Source of the DNA: Isoetes taiwanensis
Lineage: Eukaryota; Streptophyta; Lycopodiopsida; Isoetales; Isoetaceae
DNA length: 64,000 bases
Reading direction: 5' to 3'
NCBI GenBank assembly: GCA_021234155.1
Contig: JAJEKV010000066.1
Coordinates: forward strand, 7,092,118 to 7,156,117
The first letter of the stretch is position 1; every line of letters begins with the position of its first letter. Under the pieces are notes generated by a model. That model had not been told where the DNA came from. It saw only the letters and a program-made list of their open reading frames with translations, and searched no databases. This document shows positions 11,761-25,199 of this stretch, piece after piece. A program made the position numbers and the translations under genes.

Positions 11761-14700
11761 GTGTAGAGGCCGTATTTAGCAAAGAAATCATCTCTCTTCA
11801 AGAGCAAAATTAGGGACATGGAGAAGGGCTTTTGCATAAATATTATGTAACTTAATTACATACGCTTTAAAAGCATATTATTTAAAAATTTATTAAGTCA
11901 TTAGAAGACGTTAAGAGTATTATAGCAATTTTAAAGCACTCAAAATAGATACCGCTTAAGATATGATATACATCTTCGCTGATTTGCCTATCAAACAAAT
12001 TCGCAGTAGGGTGCCATTCATTTTACTTGGCGCATCTAAACCCAAATCCAACCAACCATACACAACACATCAATAGGCCTCACGGCGCGCAGTGGTGGTT
12101 GGTACCGGGATGGTAAGGTGGGACTAATTGAACTTGACTGGCTTATTGACTGCACAAAGAATATGTCGGATCAACATCAGTTGACTTCTGCATCAAGAAA
12201 ATGCTCATGTGGAATTGATGGATCGAGATTCCATAGTCTGTATAGGAACGTGAAGGAAAGAAATTGGTTAGATTGGATATTAATTTAGGAAATAGGAATT
12301 TTACTAGGGAAATAAAATGAATCAATAAAAGCTTGACACCCATATGCTCTACAATAATGTTTTATTCACAAACCTATGAACGTAAATGAAATTGAATCAA
12401 CAAAAGCTTGAAGTAGGTTCATAAAGAACCGACACTTTCAAGGGTTGTCAGTTTGGTTTAACAAGGCAGCAGGAACGTCAGCTTGGTGATGAGTAGGTTT
12501 CCCCGTATCACCGTTGAAGTTTGTGACTGGCGATAGAGGTTTCAGCTGCTTGCTCATAGTATCTCCACGGTTGGGTTACTCAGCCACAGCCTATTTCACA
12601 ATGAAATCCATTGTTTACTTAACTATATATGATTTGATGCCCATATGGCCACTGCTTGACCGACGCAGATAACCGTAGTGCTTTGATGGAATAATCCGTT
12701 GTGTGCACAAGAATCTATTTGTTGATTGAAGCTAAAGGTCGGTTGCTATGAATAATCCAAAGAAAGCCAGGAATATCCAAGCAGTTGGAAGCAAAACAGG
12801 GCCTTCCAAAACTCTAAACTCTTTTAGAATCTTTCGCAACAAACTTAGAATGTAGAGCAAAACCAAGGAAACAGCGTTTTAAGCCAAAGCATTAGTAATT
12901 GTAGAACCGTAAAACCAATATCTTGTAAAAATACCATTATATTAACCGAAGAAACATAAAAAATAAATACCTTTTGTAATGTGGAGCAAAAAAAATCCTT
13001 CTGGAGGGCGTCCTCTCCATCAGCAAATAACATCCACCGCACAAGAACGCCAAGAGGGCAAGTATTAATATGGAATGTATGCAGAAGATATATGAGTAAT
13101 ACGCAGTAATATACAGTATATATAATATGCACATGCACACATCGCGTGCGGCCAGCGCAATACATGCAGGCTGCCACATGCTAAAGGTTCATGCACAAAC
13201 ATGCAGAGAGAGACAACAAACTCTGGGATTGCCGCGTGAGCCAACCAAAATTAACGGCTCCATAGTTGCACTCTAGAAATACTATTTAGTACACCCCAAT
13301 GAATACGCAACAACTTAAATCATAGAAAACCATGTAAAGTTTTATAAAAACAAAAAGTAACCCCCTCGTTGTTTATGCTATATTCAAGCCCCGCTTCCTG
13401 CGAACGTCGTAAAACTTCCTTAGTAGAAGTCTACAGTAAGCTGATCTTCTTGCCATACTCAATTTTTCAGAGCATTGATATGGCATTACATTCACCGGGA
13501 GCCTAACACCAACCGCTATGAATCTGCACATTGGGATTTGTTCCCGCATGGGGAAGGCTAAAAGCTAAATTCCAAGCAAGAGTGAATTGATTGTGATGGA
13601 GATTCGCTTCATTCGATGCATGAAAATGAAAACTAAATTGGTGAACCGAAGTAGAAACATGCAAAGAGGTGGTGGTTTAAAACAGGCTTTGAATGCCCAA
13701 AATGCTGAATTAAAGACGCTCTCCGCAAAAGAGGCCAAAGTTCCCATATAGCTCTAATACTCTGGGCCGCAAGTGCAAGCTACAAAATCAACTGACAAAC
13801 ATGAGGAGCATGTATTGCGTACCAACAATTGGCGAAACAAGAACTGCCAGAGCCACAAATTTAAAAAATCTCGTGTTTGAAGAGGAAAATGAAGACATCA
13901 ATCAAGTGGTGTGCTATTTTCATGAAACTATGCACCGCAAGATCCCACCATCACTCAGAAGACTTGGTAAAACTGTGTAATTTTTCCTGCAATCATCCTA
14001 GTCGTGATTTAGGGACAAGGGAAGCTAGAGACAGTGGTGCTCTATGACCGCGCCGCCTTTGAAAAGGGTACGTAATTAGTCAACTCGACCACTCCAACAC
14101 AATTGGAAATAAGGAAGAAGGAATTAGCCGTAAGATTTCAAAGCCGCTTAGAGATGAAGGGATCGGTTGCCTATTTAGACCGCAAGGTGTAAAGCACCGC
14201 ATCACTAAGAGAAGGAGAGAGAATAGGGATTTGGCATCCAAGGTTACTGTGATGGAATCGTATATGGTTTAAAACCAAGCTAAAATACAAGCCTGCGGAA
14301 AGTATTTGGAAGATTAGCACGGAAGATGAGCTACTATCGCCATGCTTCAACACTGCGGCCTCCTCCCAATCGTAACCACCCCGAGATCTGCAAGGAAACA
14401 CGCGACTCTCGATGATGAGGCCTTGCTAGAGGTCGCTTCTTCGTGGTTAGCTTCATTCTTTGGGATCAATATCATTCAAAGGTTGACCATAAAATTTGAC
14501 AGATTACAGTCAGAGAAACAAGGTCTCAAGTTGGTTTCTCAGAGAATAAGCTTTTCTCCAATTTCTATTATTCTACATCCCATAAGCTCTCGGCCATAGT
14601 AGACCATACATTAAGAATGCTATTACCCCTCTTCAGTGTTCGTGTTTTGAAAGAAAACTCTTCCTTTATGAACCGCCCCGTGGATTTGAGTTGAACCTAT

Positions 14701-14790
14701 TTATCATCGGGCCTCTTTCTTTGATTTGAAACCTGCAAGAATTACCAAGAAATCGAATCAGAATTGAGGGTTGATTAAGCAACTAGAATC
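11761..14790. other. Long stretch without a recognisable gene
   Basis: Only short frames in all directions. Visible items are a small internal duplication (AATCAATAAAAGCTTGA at about 12,318 and AATCAACAAAAGCTTGA at about 12,395), and the dispersed-repeat copy at 13,263-13,370 related to 9,131-9,235. Nothing supports a host gene. Confidence 0.4.
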
Positions 14791-15639
14791 TTCGTCACCC
14801 CGATTCTAGAAACGCTTTCGTGATTCTACCGCCCGCGGTTTCCGCCGCTTCGCTCTTTCCGTGCTTTCCTTCCCTTCATTTGACCCATCCCTTTCCATGA
14901 TAGATTCGAAATTCGCCCGCTGCCCCTCTTCGCCGCCTTTGATTTGACCTCTCGCGTTCTCTCCGCTTTCCCCCGTTGGTTATAGCCGTTTCTCCGTAAT
15001 TTTTCTAAACCTCTTTTTTTCAAAAATCTTTAGCCTTCGCCATCCGCCGACTTTCTTCCAAGATCTAATTCGTGGCTTGGCCTAACCATGACTATCAGGG
15101 TATGAAGCGCCCTCCCCGAAGTCAAGGTTTTTTCAATCTTCAAGCCCTATGTATAAATTGATATCGTGTACATTGCCAAATCCGAGCAGATCCGATAAAG
15201 GATCGGAAATGCATTAAGGAGCTCCATGCCCATTTCTTAATCTCTTGAAAACCCATCAAAAAGCAACGGCTATTATCATGGATCTGATGTAAGATGGAGA
15301 GGTCTTTTCAGCTTTTGAGGAGCGTGGAAAAATGGAGTCTACTTTTTCTGCCTAAGCAGTCCACATAAAGATTTGCCTTCAACACTGACAAAATTCAGCA
15401 TCTGATCTTCTTCTGCTCATACCCAAAATGACGCATCAAGTTGAAGCCATTCTTCCAGAATTGTTGCAGCTTTAAAGAACTGGTCTTCAAACAACCAAGG
15501 ATGAGCTCAAGATGAGCTAACAAATGCTACCGTAAACCTCTGCTCTTATCGCAGATGAAAGAAAGTCTTCTAAAATAGGTGGAAAGATGGGCTGAAACCT
15601 TTCCCATGTTGTCAAAAATGGAATAAGGACTTCAAATAC

Positions 15640-16440
15640 TTGGCGAGGCACCACTTCGCATGTCACAGGTCACCTCAAGACACTAAAGCAAAATTCTGTG
15701 GGACAGCAGACGCCTTCTTAGCTCCAATGGCTGCAAGCATACAAGAATGGCGCTACTTTATCCCAGAGGAAGTCAGTAAACCGCATTCGCCCGAATCCGT
15801 AACTAATTCAAGAATGCCAAGCCTTTAATGCTACAAGGAAAAAGAAAAACAGCGTGCAAGTCGAGGTCCCGGGACTGCAAAGCCAACAAGATAAAAAGTA
15901 ATATCTCTTACTGAAATTGTTCCAAAACTCGCTCCTAAACTGCAAAAGAGTTCCATGCATAAAAATTTTTAATCCTTCCGGCAGGACCTGTTACCACCAA
16001 ACCAAGGTTGATATCCCCTTCTTCTTGGATCTTTTCTTCTATCCTGGGATTACTCAAATCGCTAGTTACTTGGACAGAGGTCTTATTATTCATTTTCCTC
16101 GACTCCTGCCCCGGGCCTCCCTGAAGTCAAGTTCCATATCACCAAATTACCACCTAAAATTCGTTTCCATTCCTAAATTAGACACCAAGATCTTTTCAAG
16201 TCATATGCCAAGATAGCTATCATGCCAATAATATGCCTCAAAAAGAAATCAAAAGCTGCAAGCATTTGGTCTACATTATGAAATGGTTCCCCGATTTCAT
16301 CCCTAGATCACCCAATATCTCCATAACCTCCGGCCAAATTCCCTGTAACCTTCTGTATCTCTCCCCTATGGACTCCAACCATCTTAGAGCTTATCTACAA
16401 CCATTCATCCTGTGCTTTGGACATTAATATCCCCCTTAAA
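15640..16440 (+). pseudogene. LINE ORF1-like region (nucleic-acid-binding)
   Basis: In the frame at 16,233-16,427 the order WFPDFIPRSPNISIT, then LLYLSP, DSNHLRA and CFGH resembles plant L1 ORF1 proteins, where a DUF4283 domain is followed by a CxxC-FGH-type knuckle. The first two cysteines of the knuckle are not both readable, and a stop follows CFGH. The upstream frames (15,640-15,828 and 15,917-16,216) lie in the right place but show no motif I can name. ORF1 proteins bind LINE RNA. Assignment rests mainly on order and context. Confidence 0.4.
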
Positions 16441-17199
16441 CCACTTTTCCCCCATCCGCTCTCCAAGTCCATCTCCTCCGGACCGGGTCTCCTTCTGGTG
16501 AATATAAGATCTTCAGTATCTCAAGCATATGGAAAATCTGTGATCAGTCAAGAATGTCCCCTATTTTGTCTCTAAACTAGAGGTAGTTGAAGAGATAATA
16601 AGAAGAGCAACCGTCCAACCCCTGGGTTTCTTAAAACAAGTATGGGATTCAAAAAGTCTATACCGAGTCAAAGCACCCTCCGGAAATGGGAAGGAAATAT
16701 ATAGCAGCTGAAAGAAAGGCCAAGAAAATCCACCGATTCTTCCTTGAGGAACTCAAAGGTTTGATTCTAATCAGCCCTCGAAGCTCGGGCCTCAAGCCTC
16801 TGATCCCATAAAAAGTAGACCCAAAGAATCTATCGCACCCAATTTCCCCTCGGACTTTCAAACATCAAGCTACATTTTCCGATTCCACCCCAAGATTTTA
16901 CTATGCGAGAATCGCGAAAGAGACCAAATCTCAATCCAGCTTCTCTCGACCTCTAAAGGACTTGAGCAAGCAGAAAGAATGTTATCACAAAGAGATCCTC
17001 CCAACAAGAATGGAATCAAGTTATCAACAAGAGGAAGAAAAAACATCACAATCCAAGAGTGATGGAGTCAGAAGACCCCGGGATAGAAGAAGTCCTGTGA
17101 GACTTTCCTTACAAATCTCCTTTTATTTCATAATGAATAGCTCTTCAATATTATTACTTCAAATCTCAAGGTATAAATGATTCCAAAGTAGTGCGATAG

Positions 17200-17715
17200 A
17201 CCAAAGTTTGCCTCCTATCCCCATTTTCTCCTCGCAGAGCACAAACCGCATGATGCTAACTTTAGTTCTAAAATTGCAAGTGAACCTCCTGCAGTATGAG
17301 ACTTGGGTCTTCCCTGCTAATAATGTAGCTCGTGGAGTTAAGTATCCACGTTGGAAAAGAGCCTCAAACATCAATCGACAAGATATATGGCCAACATAAT
17401 TCATGCAGATGTAAGGATTTTTGTTTTAAATAGATATCCTCGTAATTGCCATCAACATTTTTTACTATAATAGTCCTAACCGAGAGAATCCGGATATCCG
17501 GAACAAGACCAAAAACAGCCTAAACAATGTTAGAGGTTGATGATATCATTATGGGAGGAGACTTCAATATGGTCACTATAGGTTCTGAGAAATTCCAAAA
17601 TCCTCTCTCTCCTGGGACGACCCAACTCTTGGTCTCGACCTCATTTCCTGGTAACAACCCTACCTCTTTAGCTTTAACCTCCCCTAATGATTTAGTTGAC
17701 TGGACAGAGAACTAA
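17200..17715 (+). pseudogene. LINE endonuclease (EEP) fragment
   Basis: The frame at 17,527-17,715 contains IIMGGDFNMV, the conserved metal-binding GDFN block of the LINE apurinic-like endonuclease that nicks target DNA. It is followed by a short readable stretch and then breaks. Upstream frames in the same strand carry the expected length of endonuclease N-terminus but are too decayed to align by eye. It lies about 1 kb upstream of RT motifs in the same orientation, as in ORF2. Confidence 0.65.
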
Positions 17716-18599
17716 TCCATGGATTGTTGTTCTCATGACAGTATCTACCCTAGTGAAAATCTTTTGGAATTCTGAAGTGAATAGAGCCTGTCATCCTTGA
17801 GTTCACACGGTCGACTTCCAAATGCTATTGCCATCCAAAGGGATAGCGACGCCTTACCAAGAGGAATTCATTTCCAAACTAAATGTCAAATGACAACTGG
17901 TCTTATTTTGGCGGACATCATTTCTAGAGGGTGTTAACTTCAACGCCGCTCTTTATGGCAGTTTAATATGGTTGGATGTTTAGCAGGCAAACTGCCAAGC
18001 CAATCAAAAACAAGCTAAAATTTGGGGAAAGAGATCCATAATTGCCAGATGGCCTCACTACTTTGAACAACTTTAAATCTTCCCCTGTATGAATGAGACA
18101 GAATCAGCTTTTAGAGATTGAAGTCAAGAATGAAAGATGGTCATAGGATGGAGATCAACCAAGATAATTGAGCTCAGATATTGAGAGAGCCCACTCCAGC
18201 TGATTTTCTTGTCAAAGCCATAGAATCCAAAGGAATCATACTTGATTTAGGTCAACACAATGGTATCAAAATTAATAGGATGATAACCAAATTATCGCCA
18301 CTAACCATTTCTTACTAACATCATGGTACCAGTCAGAAATTAACCAGTGTGAAAGCTGAGAACTGCATCAAAATGGGAAAGAGTTACCGTTGAAACTGTA
18401 ATATTGTCTTAACCGCCTTCTTTCATTTGTTTAAACTTAGCAAAGTGGTAAACGTAGTATGAAGAATGGAAAATCCCCTGTGATCCACTCGGCTTCCTGT
18501 AATTCCCACTCTTGTGCTATTTGGGATATTTTTGGGACCCCTGATTCTAATGTCGCCAATGAGTCTCTTACAAGCAGACATTGAAAAGAATATCAATGT

Positions 18600-19070
18600 A
18601 CTGTCACTTTGAGTCCCAAAATTTCGAACCTATATCTCCTTCTATTTATAGACCTATTTCTTTAACTTAACGGTTTACAAGATTATTTGTGCCATCACCC
18701 AAGAGGGCCGAAGAGGTTTTGAATAATATCGGGCCATGTACCAATCGGGCTTACTGGAAAAGGAAGGAAGATTCTGACAATGTTGCACGCCGCCTTAGAT
18801 GGGCAAAAGGATTCCAATCAAGAGGATTTGCCTCCTCAAACCTCATATTACTTCAAAGCTTTTGACACCTGGCCAATCCGAATTTCCTCAACCACAAGAA
18901 GTGAAACTTGGTTTTAGTAACGTACCATCAACCATACCTCACCAGAACTCTCCTGCCTTATTAATGGAGAAATTTACCCTCTTCAACATTAGAAGAGGAG
19001 TTAAGCAGTGGCCGCCTCGGCCCCTCTTTTCTCTTATCATTGTGATGGAAGCCTCATAGCAAATTTTGTA
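18600..19070 (+). pseudogene. L1-type reverse transcriptase fragment
   Basis: YRPISL (around 18,645-18,665) is the conserved N-terminal RT block. A FKAFDTW-like motif A (around 18,855) is followed at 18,985-19,056 by RRGVKQW then PLFSLIIVMEAS, which is the [22 protein letters not shown]-type motif B of plant L1 elements with a few changed residues. The motif C (ADD) region just downstream is not clearly readable. Several frame changes occur between the blocks, so no active enzyme could be made. Confidence 0.7.
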
Positions 19071-19589
19071 AGCAAGAAAAGAAGAGGGAAATAATAAATT
19101 GTGTTTGTTATCTCCTACAAATCACATGACTAATCAATTTTAATGGGTATTTTAGATATACCTTCATCCTTGCTTATCCATGGACTCTAACGCATTAATC
19201 ATGCCAAGGAGATCTTTTAAATGCTTTAGTAACTTTTTGGTCAGTAAGATTAATCACAACTCTATAACCCGATCTTGAGCTCAAATTGCCACTCTCTCAA
19301 ATGCAAGCCATCCCCCAAAATGTTCATTCTAAGCTTCTAGGCATTCCTTTCGCTTATCCCATCAAATAAGTGAATTATGGAATAACATCATTCAGCCTAC
19401 CACAAGTCGGCTAATTTCAACTCAAAGTTCCTTTTAAAGTTGGTTAAGTAATCCTGCAAACCTTGGCCGCCGCCTTCAACTGCTAACACTACCATCCTCC
19501 TTTCATTCTTTACGATACGTAAAGTTACAAGGGATTCTTTGGGAGATTTACTGTGGTACTCCAGCCTCTATGGAAGAATGTTAAAATCC

Positions 19590-20960
19590 AAAGTCTATGG
19601 GAGGATTAGGCATCAATATTGAGAAGCATGCCACAGCCTCGCAGCAAAGTGTATTTCTTCAGCTGCTATTACCGACAAGATCCAAAGATCCGGCTGCAGT
19701 CCCCAATGTCACTACATCCTCAAATGTAACTATATGGCTGGAACATCAAATGTTGCTCCCCTCGATGTTCTTTTTGACCCCGTGACCAACAATGGTCCTC
19801 CTCATAAGAAAATGGATTATGGCTTGGAAGGTAGTGAATGTATTCATGGAAAAGGCATTCCCTTTCAAACATATTCTGGGAATCCCCCTTACCTCTTGCA
19901 AACAAATAAAGACTCCATTGTCTATCGAATTTCCCACTGCCAAACTATAAAGAAAAAGGTCGATTACACTCGATTTATTCGATGCTGTGTTCTATTCCTT
20001 TGATTCCTCCAATATCTGTGAATGAAGATGATAACAGATTCCTTTATACTTTCATCCTTGAAGCCATGCAGCTTCTGCTGCATCGGAAATTTAAAGAATA
20101 CACCACTTGGCAATACAAAGGGAAACCTCTTTAAAGTAAAGGAGTGTATACAAGTATCTTATGAAAGATCGTTTATGAGTATTCACTCCCAAATGTAGTC
20201 CCAGAATGCCGCTAGATCCAACTTCATGCACCTTTGGAAATCCTCTAATCAATCCTAAAATCAAAGTATCTATTTGGTAATAATTATGGCATAAAAGCTT
20301 AGCCACACTCGTGTTTTCTCAGCTTGTAACTCTCACCCAAGACTGCCTTATGTCTCAGCAAGTAAAAAATGAAGACCATTTATTCCAGATCCCGCTTAGT
20401 CCCGGTACTGAGATCTCTTCGTAAGCTCTGCTACTCAATTCCTCTCTAGAGAGTCCCAAGCCTTCTTGGCACCAAACTCACCAAGACATTGGAGCTTCTA
20501 TATCCTTCTCTCTCTGAGAACTGAAAGGCGTAACAAGTCGTTTCTTCAGTAATGAAATAATATGGCCTCTGCCATTCTCTCTCAAACCAACTATGATGTG
20601 TCTTGATTTATAAAATTAACCTGCTCACTTATTTTGCAGTGGAAAATTCTTTCATGAGTAGACTGATCTCCTTCCCCAAAACAAGAAATATGAGGACATT
20701 CAAAATGGGCACTTGATTTTTGACAGTCGCTTCCTTCCATCATTTCAAGAAGACTGTGGATCAGATTTAGCCGGTGCTCTTCGTTTGACCCGAAGAGAGA
20801 ATTTATCTCACAAAGCGAGATGCACAAGAAAATACAACTTGTTAAATCTAGAATTGCCTATGTCTCTACCGCAAGATGACAATGACTCAAAATGCACTCT
20901 TAGACGGTATGCCGCTACTCCTCCCAGAAGAAATTCGTGCATTCTATTAATCAGACGGTG
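19590..20960 (+). pseudogene. LINE ORF2 C-terminal region
   Basis: The frame at 19,597-19,785 begins MGGLGINIEKHATA, like the KxxGGLGIRDLxxxNxAL block after plant L1 RT thumb domains. Near 20,250-20,270 NPKIKVSIW resembles the start of the zf-RVT domain (PPKVKxFxWR). The rest is decayed. This is the region thought to help bind LINE RNA. Confidence 0.55.
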
Positions 20961-21269
20961 ATGCAGATGCTCAGGGACATCCCGACAGGAAGACAACTCA
21001 AAACTCGCGGTCTTTATCCTTGCTTAAGCCGCTTTTGCTAACCTCTTTTTTCATCGAAAACCGTTATATTACCCTTTTCTTTATGATATCCCTACTCTGG
21101 CATCTTGAAAATCTGATACACCTCTCGCTTAAAAGCCTCATTTTGGCGAGAGGTTGAAGCCTTTTGGGTGGACACCCCATATAAGTAGTCATTTTGTTCT
21201 CTTTTCAAAATTATGAATATAATATCATCCTTCAATAAAAGAGCGTATTTAAGAAAAAGGCTGATTTAG

Positions 21270-23560
21270 TTTTTATTTCATCAAACTTGGGAGCATCGAC
21301 CAAATGCACGCCATCTTGGCGCGGCTTCGTAATTGTAGACTGTATGGAATTTCAAGGAAAATCGGGTATTGTGGTGAGAGGTTTCAGAGGGATAGGAGCT
21401 TATGTAAGAGAAGAGTTAGCAGATAATCGTGAATGGTTGAAGGTAAGCATGTTAATCCGGCATATGTGGCCTCGACTAGAGATGGATCGCATAAATAGCA
21501 GAGTCCAAGTGATTTGTTATTATGCTCCATTAACAATGCCGGACATACAACCAACTAGATTTTAAGGACGTGCACTTTTGCACGCATTTGTGTCACTGCA
21601 TCATTGAGCTTTTGGACAAGGGAGGAAGTAATTCATCGAAAGACTTTCAATGCTCAAACCTGAAATGTGCCGCTTCATGAGGTAGATGAATACTGAGCCG
21701 TCAGCAGACCGCAAAATGACCGCTAACCCCGACCGTAAAGAATGATAAGGCGTGAATTTTATTGAATTTTAAGCAAAGCACTGGGCTGAAGATACTAAAT
21801 GGTATTTCAAAGTTCCCCGACTCCACGGTTTTACTGGTTTCTCCTGTATACAAAAGCAGCTTGATTATTTGCTATCTCATGACATGTCGATGTAGCGCAA
21901 ATTTTAAAATTCTTGGATAAAGTTATTGAGCTCGATCATGCACCATTATGGTTTGAGCTTCAGGCACAACCCAGCAGCGAAAGCCACATCCGGCCCGCAT
22001 CGGCTTAGACTTGATCCGAGGAAGAAGGAGGATTATGCTAAACATGTTTCCGAGGCGCTATGTTCCCGGGTTTGACAGTGATTTGGAGAAGATGCTCATT
22101 CTTTTGAATAAGACTGTTTTAATCGCTGCCAACGCCACGCTAGTGTAACTAAAAACATGATATAAATGTACGCAATTTTTGGTGGGATCAAGAATGCTCT
22201 GCACACAAGCCGTAAAGGAAGTTGTTATTCAAAGCCACTTATGGTGGTAGAAACCTTGTTAAGGGAGAAGAAAAGATTGTACCAAAAGAAATATAGACAG
22301 TGAGTTGGATTGCCAGTTTAGAAAAATAACAGCCCAAGGTCTTTTGGCTTAACCGTTAGTATAAACCGCGATGCTAATTTAGACATGCAAGAATTGCTCC
22401 GCTGATCCAAAAAATGTACTTTGTGGATGAGTCGCTTAAGATGCCAATAATAGAAGTGGAAGAGGATATATACCATGGATATTCTTAGGTAAAAAGCAAC
22501 GAGCGGAGCAAGGAACAAGTGCTTAAGGATCTAATAGGGATCTCTCGGGATGGGAAACGGCTAAAATGTAAAGGAAAAGATCATGGATGTAGTTGACTAA
22601 AATGCCGAACCAGCCGGCCGTGACGGTCACGCGATGATTGGAATAACACAAATGCCAATTCCTTTCCCATGACTTTTACAATCATGATTGAAGTGTTTTC
22701 GCTAAGCCGCTATAGCCTCTTATATCACAAACTAGTCTTTATGGGCGCATGCAGAGAAGAAAAAGGCAAAAGGGCGTATGTGTTTTCTTGGCACCAATAC
22801 CGGACGCATCTTGACTCTTAGTTCAGCACCAGAGAGCAAAGGTTTGCGAAATCCCTCTTATATGTGGCTTTCACGATTCTTACCAAGGCTTTTGACACAA
22901 AGTTAACAGGGATAAACCGGGTGTAAGACTGAGAAACTGAGTCCCATTATCACCGAGAGGTGCTGACTTCCTGTGCCTTTATGAGGAAGTGATTGCTCAA
23001 TTGAAGGTGGATATACCCAGAAAGTAATCATGAGCACAATTGGTGTAAAGTATAGTCCGCTTCCTCACTTAACAGTTCTACGAATTACGATGAATTGGAG
23101 CAATGGTTACGGATCGAGGTACGGTACTCAAAGTAGTCCCTTGTTCTTCAATTACTATTATATGCGTATGACGTGGGTCATATTAGCGTAAGAGGTCGGC
23201 TGATTACAGAGACATTTTGGATAGTTTCGTCAATTTGTGGAGGAACGAGGTATGGTCAGAATTTATCTAAATCTGTGTCATAATTTTGGTACAATCTGCA
23301 GTGCCCCGTAGTCTAAAGATAAGGGTTTGCAACTGAAATAAAAGAGAGTTACAAATACCAGGACTTGTGTTCAGCTCAAACACAGCTGGAAAGAGTACAA
23401 ACAAAGGGTGGTACAGGGCCTGTATGGAATGGGCTATCCGTCTAAATAAGGTGGATGTAAGCAGCCGGTCCATGTAATGCACTTATTTAAGCGTCGGAAA
23501 ATGCTGTTGTTTCTGGTGTACAAATTGGGGACCATCCAAGACCGCCGCTTTGGCGGGCAA
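21270..23560 (+). pseudogene. 5' part of a second LINE (endonuclease and RT)
   Basis: The frame at 21,287-21,565 reads as an EEP endonuclease middle part: GKSGIVVRGFRG, then AYVREEL, and QVICYYAP before the break. GRALL with a LHH/FGQGR segment after it fits the next conserved block. RT blocks follow in order: TKAFDT (around 22,885-22,905, motif A), GVKYSPLPHLT (around 23,043-23,075, motif B with changes), LLYAYDVGHIS (around 23,153-23,185, motif C with YAYD for YADD), and VVSGVQIG (around 23,510-23,530, the VxYGxxxWG block). Homology stops near 23,560. The missing C-terminus reappears at 35.5 kb in the same orientation, so the LINE is split by about 12 kb. Confidence 0.65.
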
Positions 23561-23564
23561 AAGT

Positions 23565-24635
23565 GGAAAGGGAAAGGTAGATGCTGTAGTGGAACACCGG
23601 TGTCCCTCTTGTCCCCCTAAAATGTGGGTGGGAGATATCAAATTTGTGTTACTTTTTAAATGTTTGTTTGGCTCTAGTGCATGTAATGCCTAATTCAATC
23701 ATTTCGAATCGCAATGGTCCCCGACTCGCCACCCGCCCCATTCCACTTCACACAACCGGCCCCATTCCAATCTCCACCTAACCTATTTCTAAACCCACAC
23801 CCACTCCGCTGCCTTTCCCCGAAGCACACGGCTATGGCGCTTAATCCGGCTTAGGATCAATCCGCTCACCACCCCATTACCAGCGCTAAATCCAAAATCT
23901 CAAAACCGAGCAATAAAAGAGGAAAAGAGAAATCCCGTAACAAGAACGGATCATAAAAAGATGACGCCCAAAGGAAAAGACAAGTGAAGTTAAAGAAGTG
24001 AATTAGCAAAAACAAGAAGGGAGGATCCACTGTAATGGCCTTCCTGCACAGTTGTTTGATGGTATTAAAATTATATTTATTTCATAGCAACACAAAGCTC
24101 GGTCAACAGTGCCGATAAGAAAGAGGTTTTACTAGATTACCGGGCAGGATGACAATTAGGATAGCCAGATTTGGCTTAAGAGTCAGATCGCGGTGTCAAG
24201 AGACAAAATGCTGAACCTCGTGGCTTCCATTCAACTTGTGAAGAAGTCTAACAAAGAATGACAGCTTTAGGAGCCAAGAGTAGTTGCCTTGCTATGGCCG
24301 TAAGAAGCGCATTGCCACCGAAAGTGCTAACTCGGCTGCTCTGGTTTTGGTAAACTGGTGTTCATCCTAGGAATCTTACTCAAAGCAAATTGAAGAGGGA
24401 AGAGAGATTGCAAGGGGAAATGGGGTTTGTACAAAAGAGTTAGAAGAGCGGCGTACCCAATTTCATTATAGAACTTGTGCAGCAATTTTTGGACCAAAAT
24501 GTAGGTCTCCGTAAATGCAAAGGATGTTAAGTTCGTAAGATTGGAACTAAATAAGAGAGGACTGCTACTCACTATCCGAAGAATCCACAAGTTATTTCAT
24601 TTCTTCATATCTTCACCTACATTTTTATTGTTAAT
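23565..24635. other. No recognisable gene; start of DNA that splits the LINE
   Basis: Includes a C-rich stretch (about 23,720-23,830) and an 87-codon minus frame without a recognisable family. No terminal repeat was identified at the junction. Confidence 0.4.
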
Positions 24636-25160
24636 GTGTGGTATGTGGTATGTATAGTGATTGCTTGTGATATGGTTGTCAAGAGCAACGGCGTGGAATT
24701 AAATGTCACAATATATGCTTTGTGGTGCCTAGTGTGGTGAAGAATAAATATGGTAAAAATACATGCCGAATATATGTGGTGCCTAGTGTGAATATGTAAA
24801 ATAAAATGCCTGTAATATATACAAGTGGTCCCTAGTGTGGTGAATAACATGGTGCCTAGTGGTGTCTAGTGTGGGTGCCCATGCAGCCGCCAAGTGGTGC
24901 CTAGTGTAGAAAAATATGGTGTAAAATAAATGCCGAATATATCTCTATGGTGCCTAGTGTGGCTAATAACTTGCAAAAGATGAATGTCCTGTGAAGATAT
25001 GCTATGTGGTGCCTAGTGTGTGAAAAATATGGTGTACAATAAATTGGTAACATATGCTAGAAGCTCAGTGTGTGGTGACACACAAGGAGGTGTAAGATGA
25101 ATAAGTCACACATATGCTTATGTGAAGTCTCAGTGTGGAAATAGTGTGCAATAAATATGC
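24636..25160 (+). repeat. Minisatellite of ~50-60 bp with a GTGCCTAGTGTG core
   Basis: The core TGGTGCCTAGTGTG recurs at about 24,722, 24,776, 24,850, 24,894, 24,948 and 25,008, with variant copies before and after. Between cores is an AATATGGTGTAAAATAAATGCCGAATATAT-like spacer (shortened or altered in places). It lies immediately upstream of a decayed transposase-like gene. Confidence 0.7.
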
Positions 25161-25199
25161 CGGACAAATTTTGTTATCTTCGGTATTGCAATTGTTCAA

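Larger units (their letters stand above)
14800..21200 (+). mobile_element. L1-type LINE, decayed, plus strand
   Basis: Plant L1-like organisation: a CT/GC-rich 5' stretch (about 14,830-15,060), an ORF1 region with a DUF4283/zinc-knuckle-like trace (16.2-16.45 kb), endonuclease (17.5 kb), reverse transcriptase (18.6-19.1 kb) and a C-terminal GGLGI-type region (19.6 kb onwards). All parts are in one orientation and in the expected order over about 6.4 kb, the usual size of a full-length copy. The reading frame is broken many times. The ends are estimates: I could not identify a target duplication or a clean poly(A) tail. Confidence 0.65.

Noticed and set aside
14826-15023. Lys/Arg-rich minus-strand frame
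   Set aside because: Antisense of a CT-rich LINE 5' region; composition alone explains it.
20525-20550. GGCGTAACAAGTCGTTTC resembles the 3' end of small-subunit rRNA
   Set aside because: Only a short partial match with no further rRNA sequence around it; it lies in a LINE relic.
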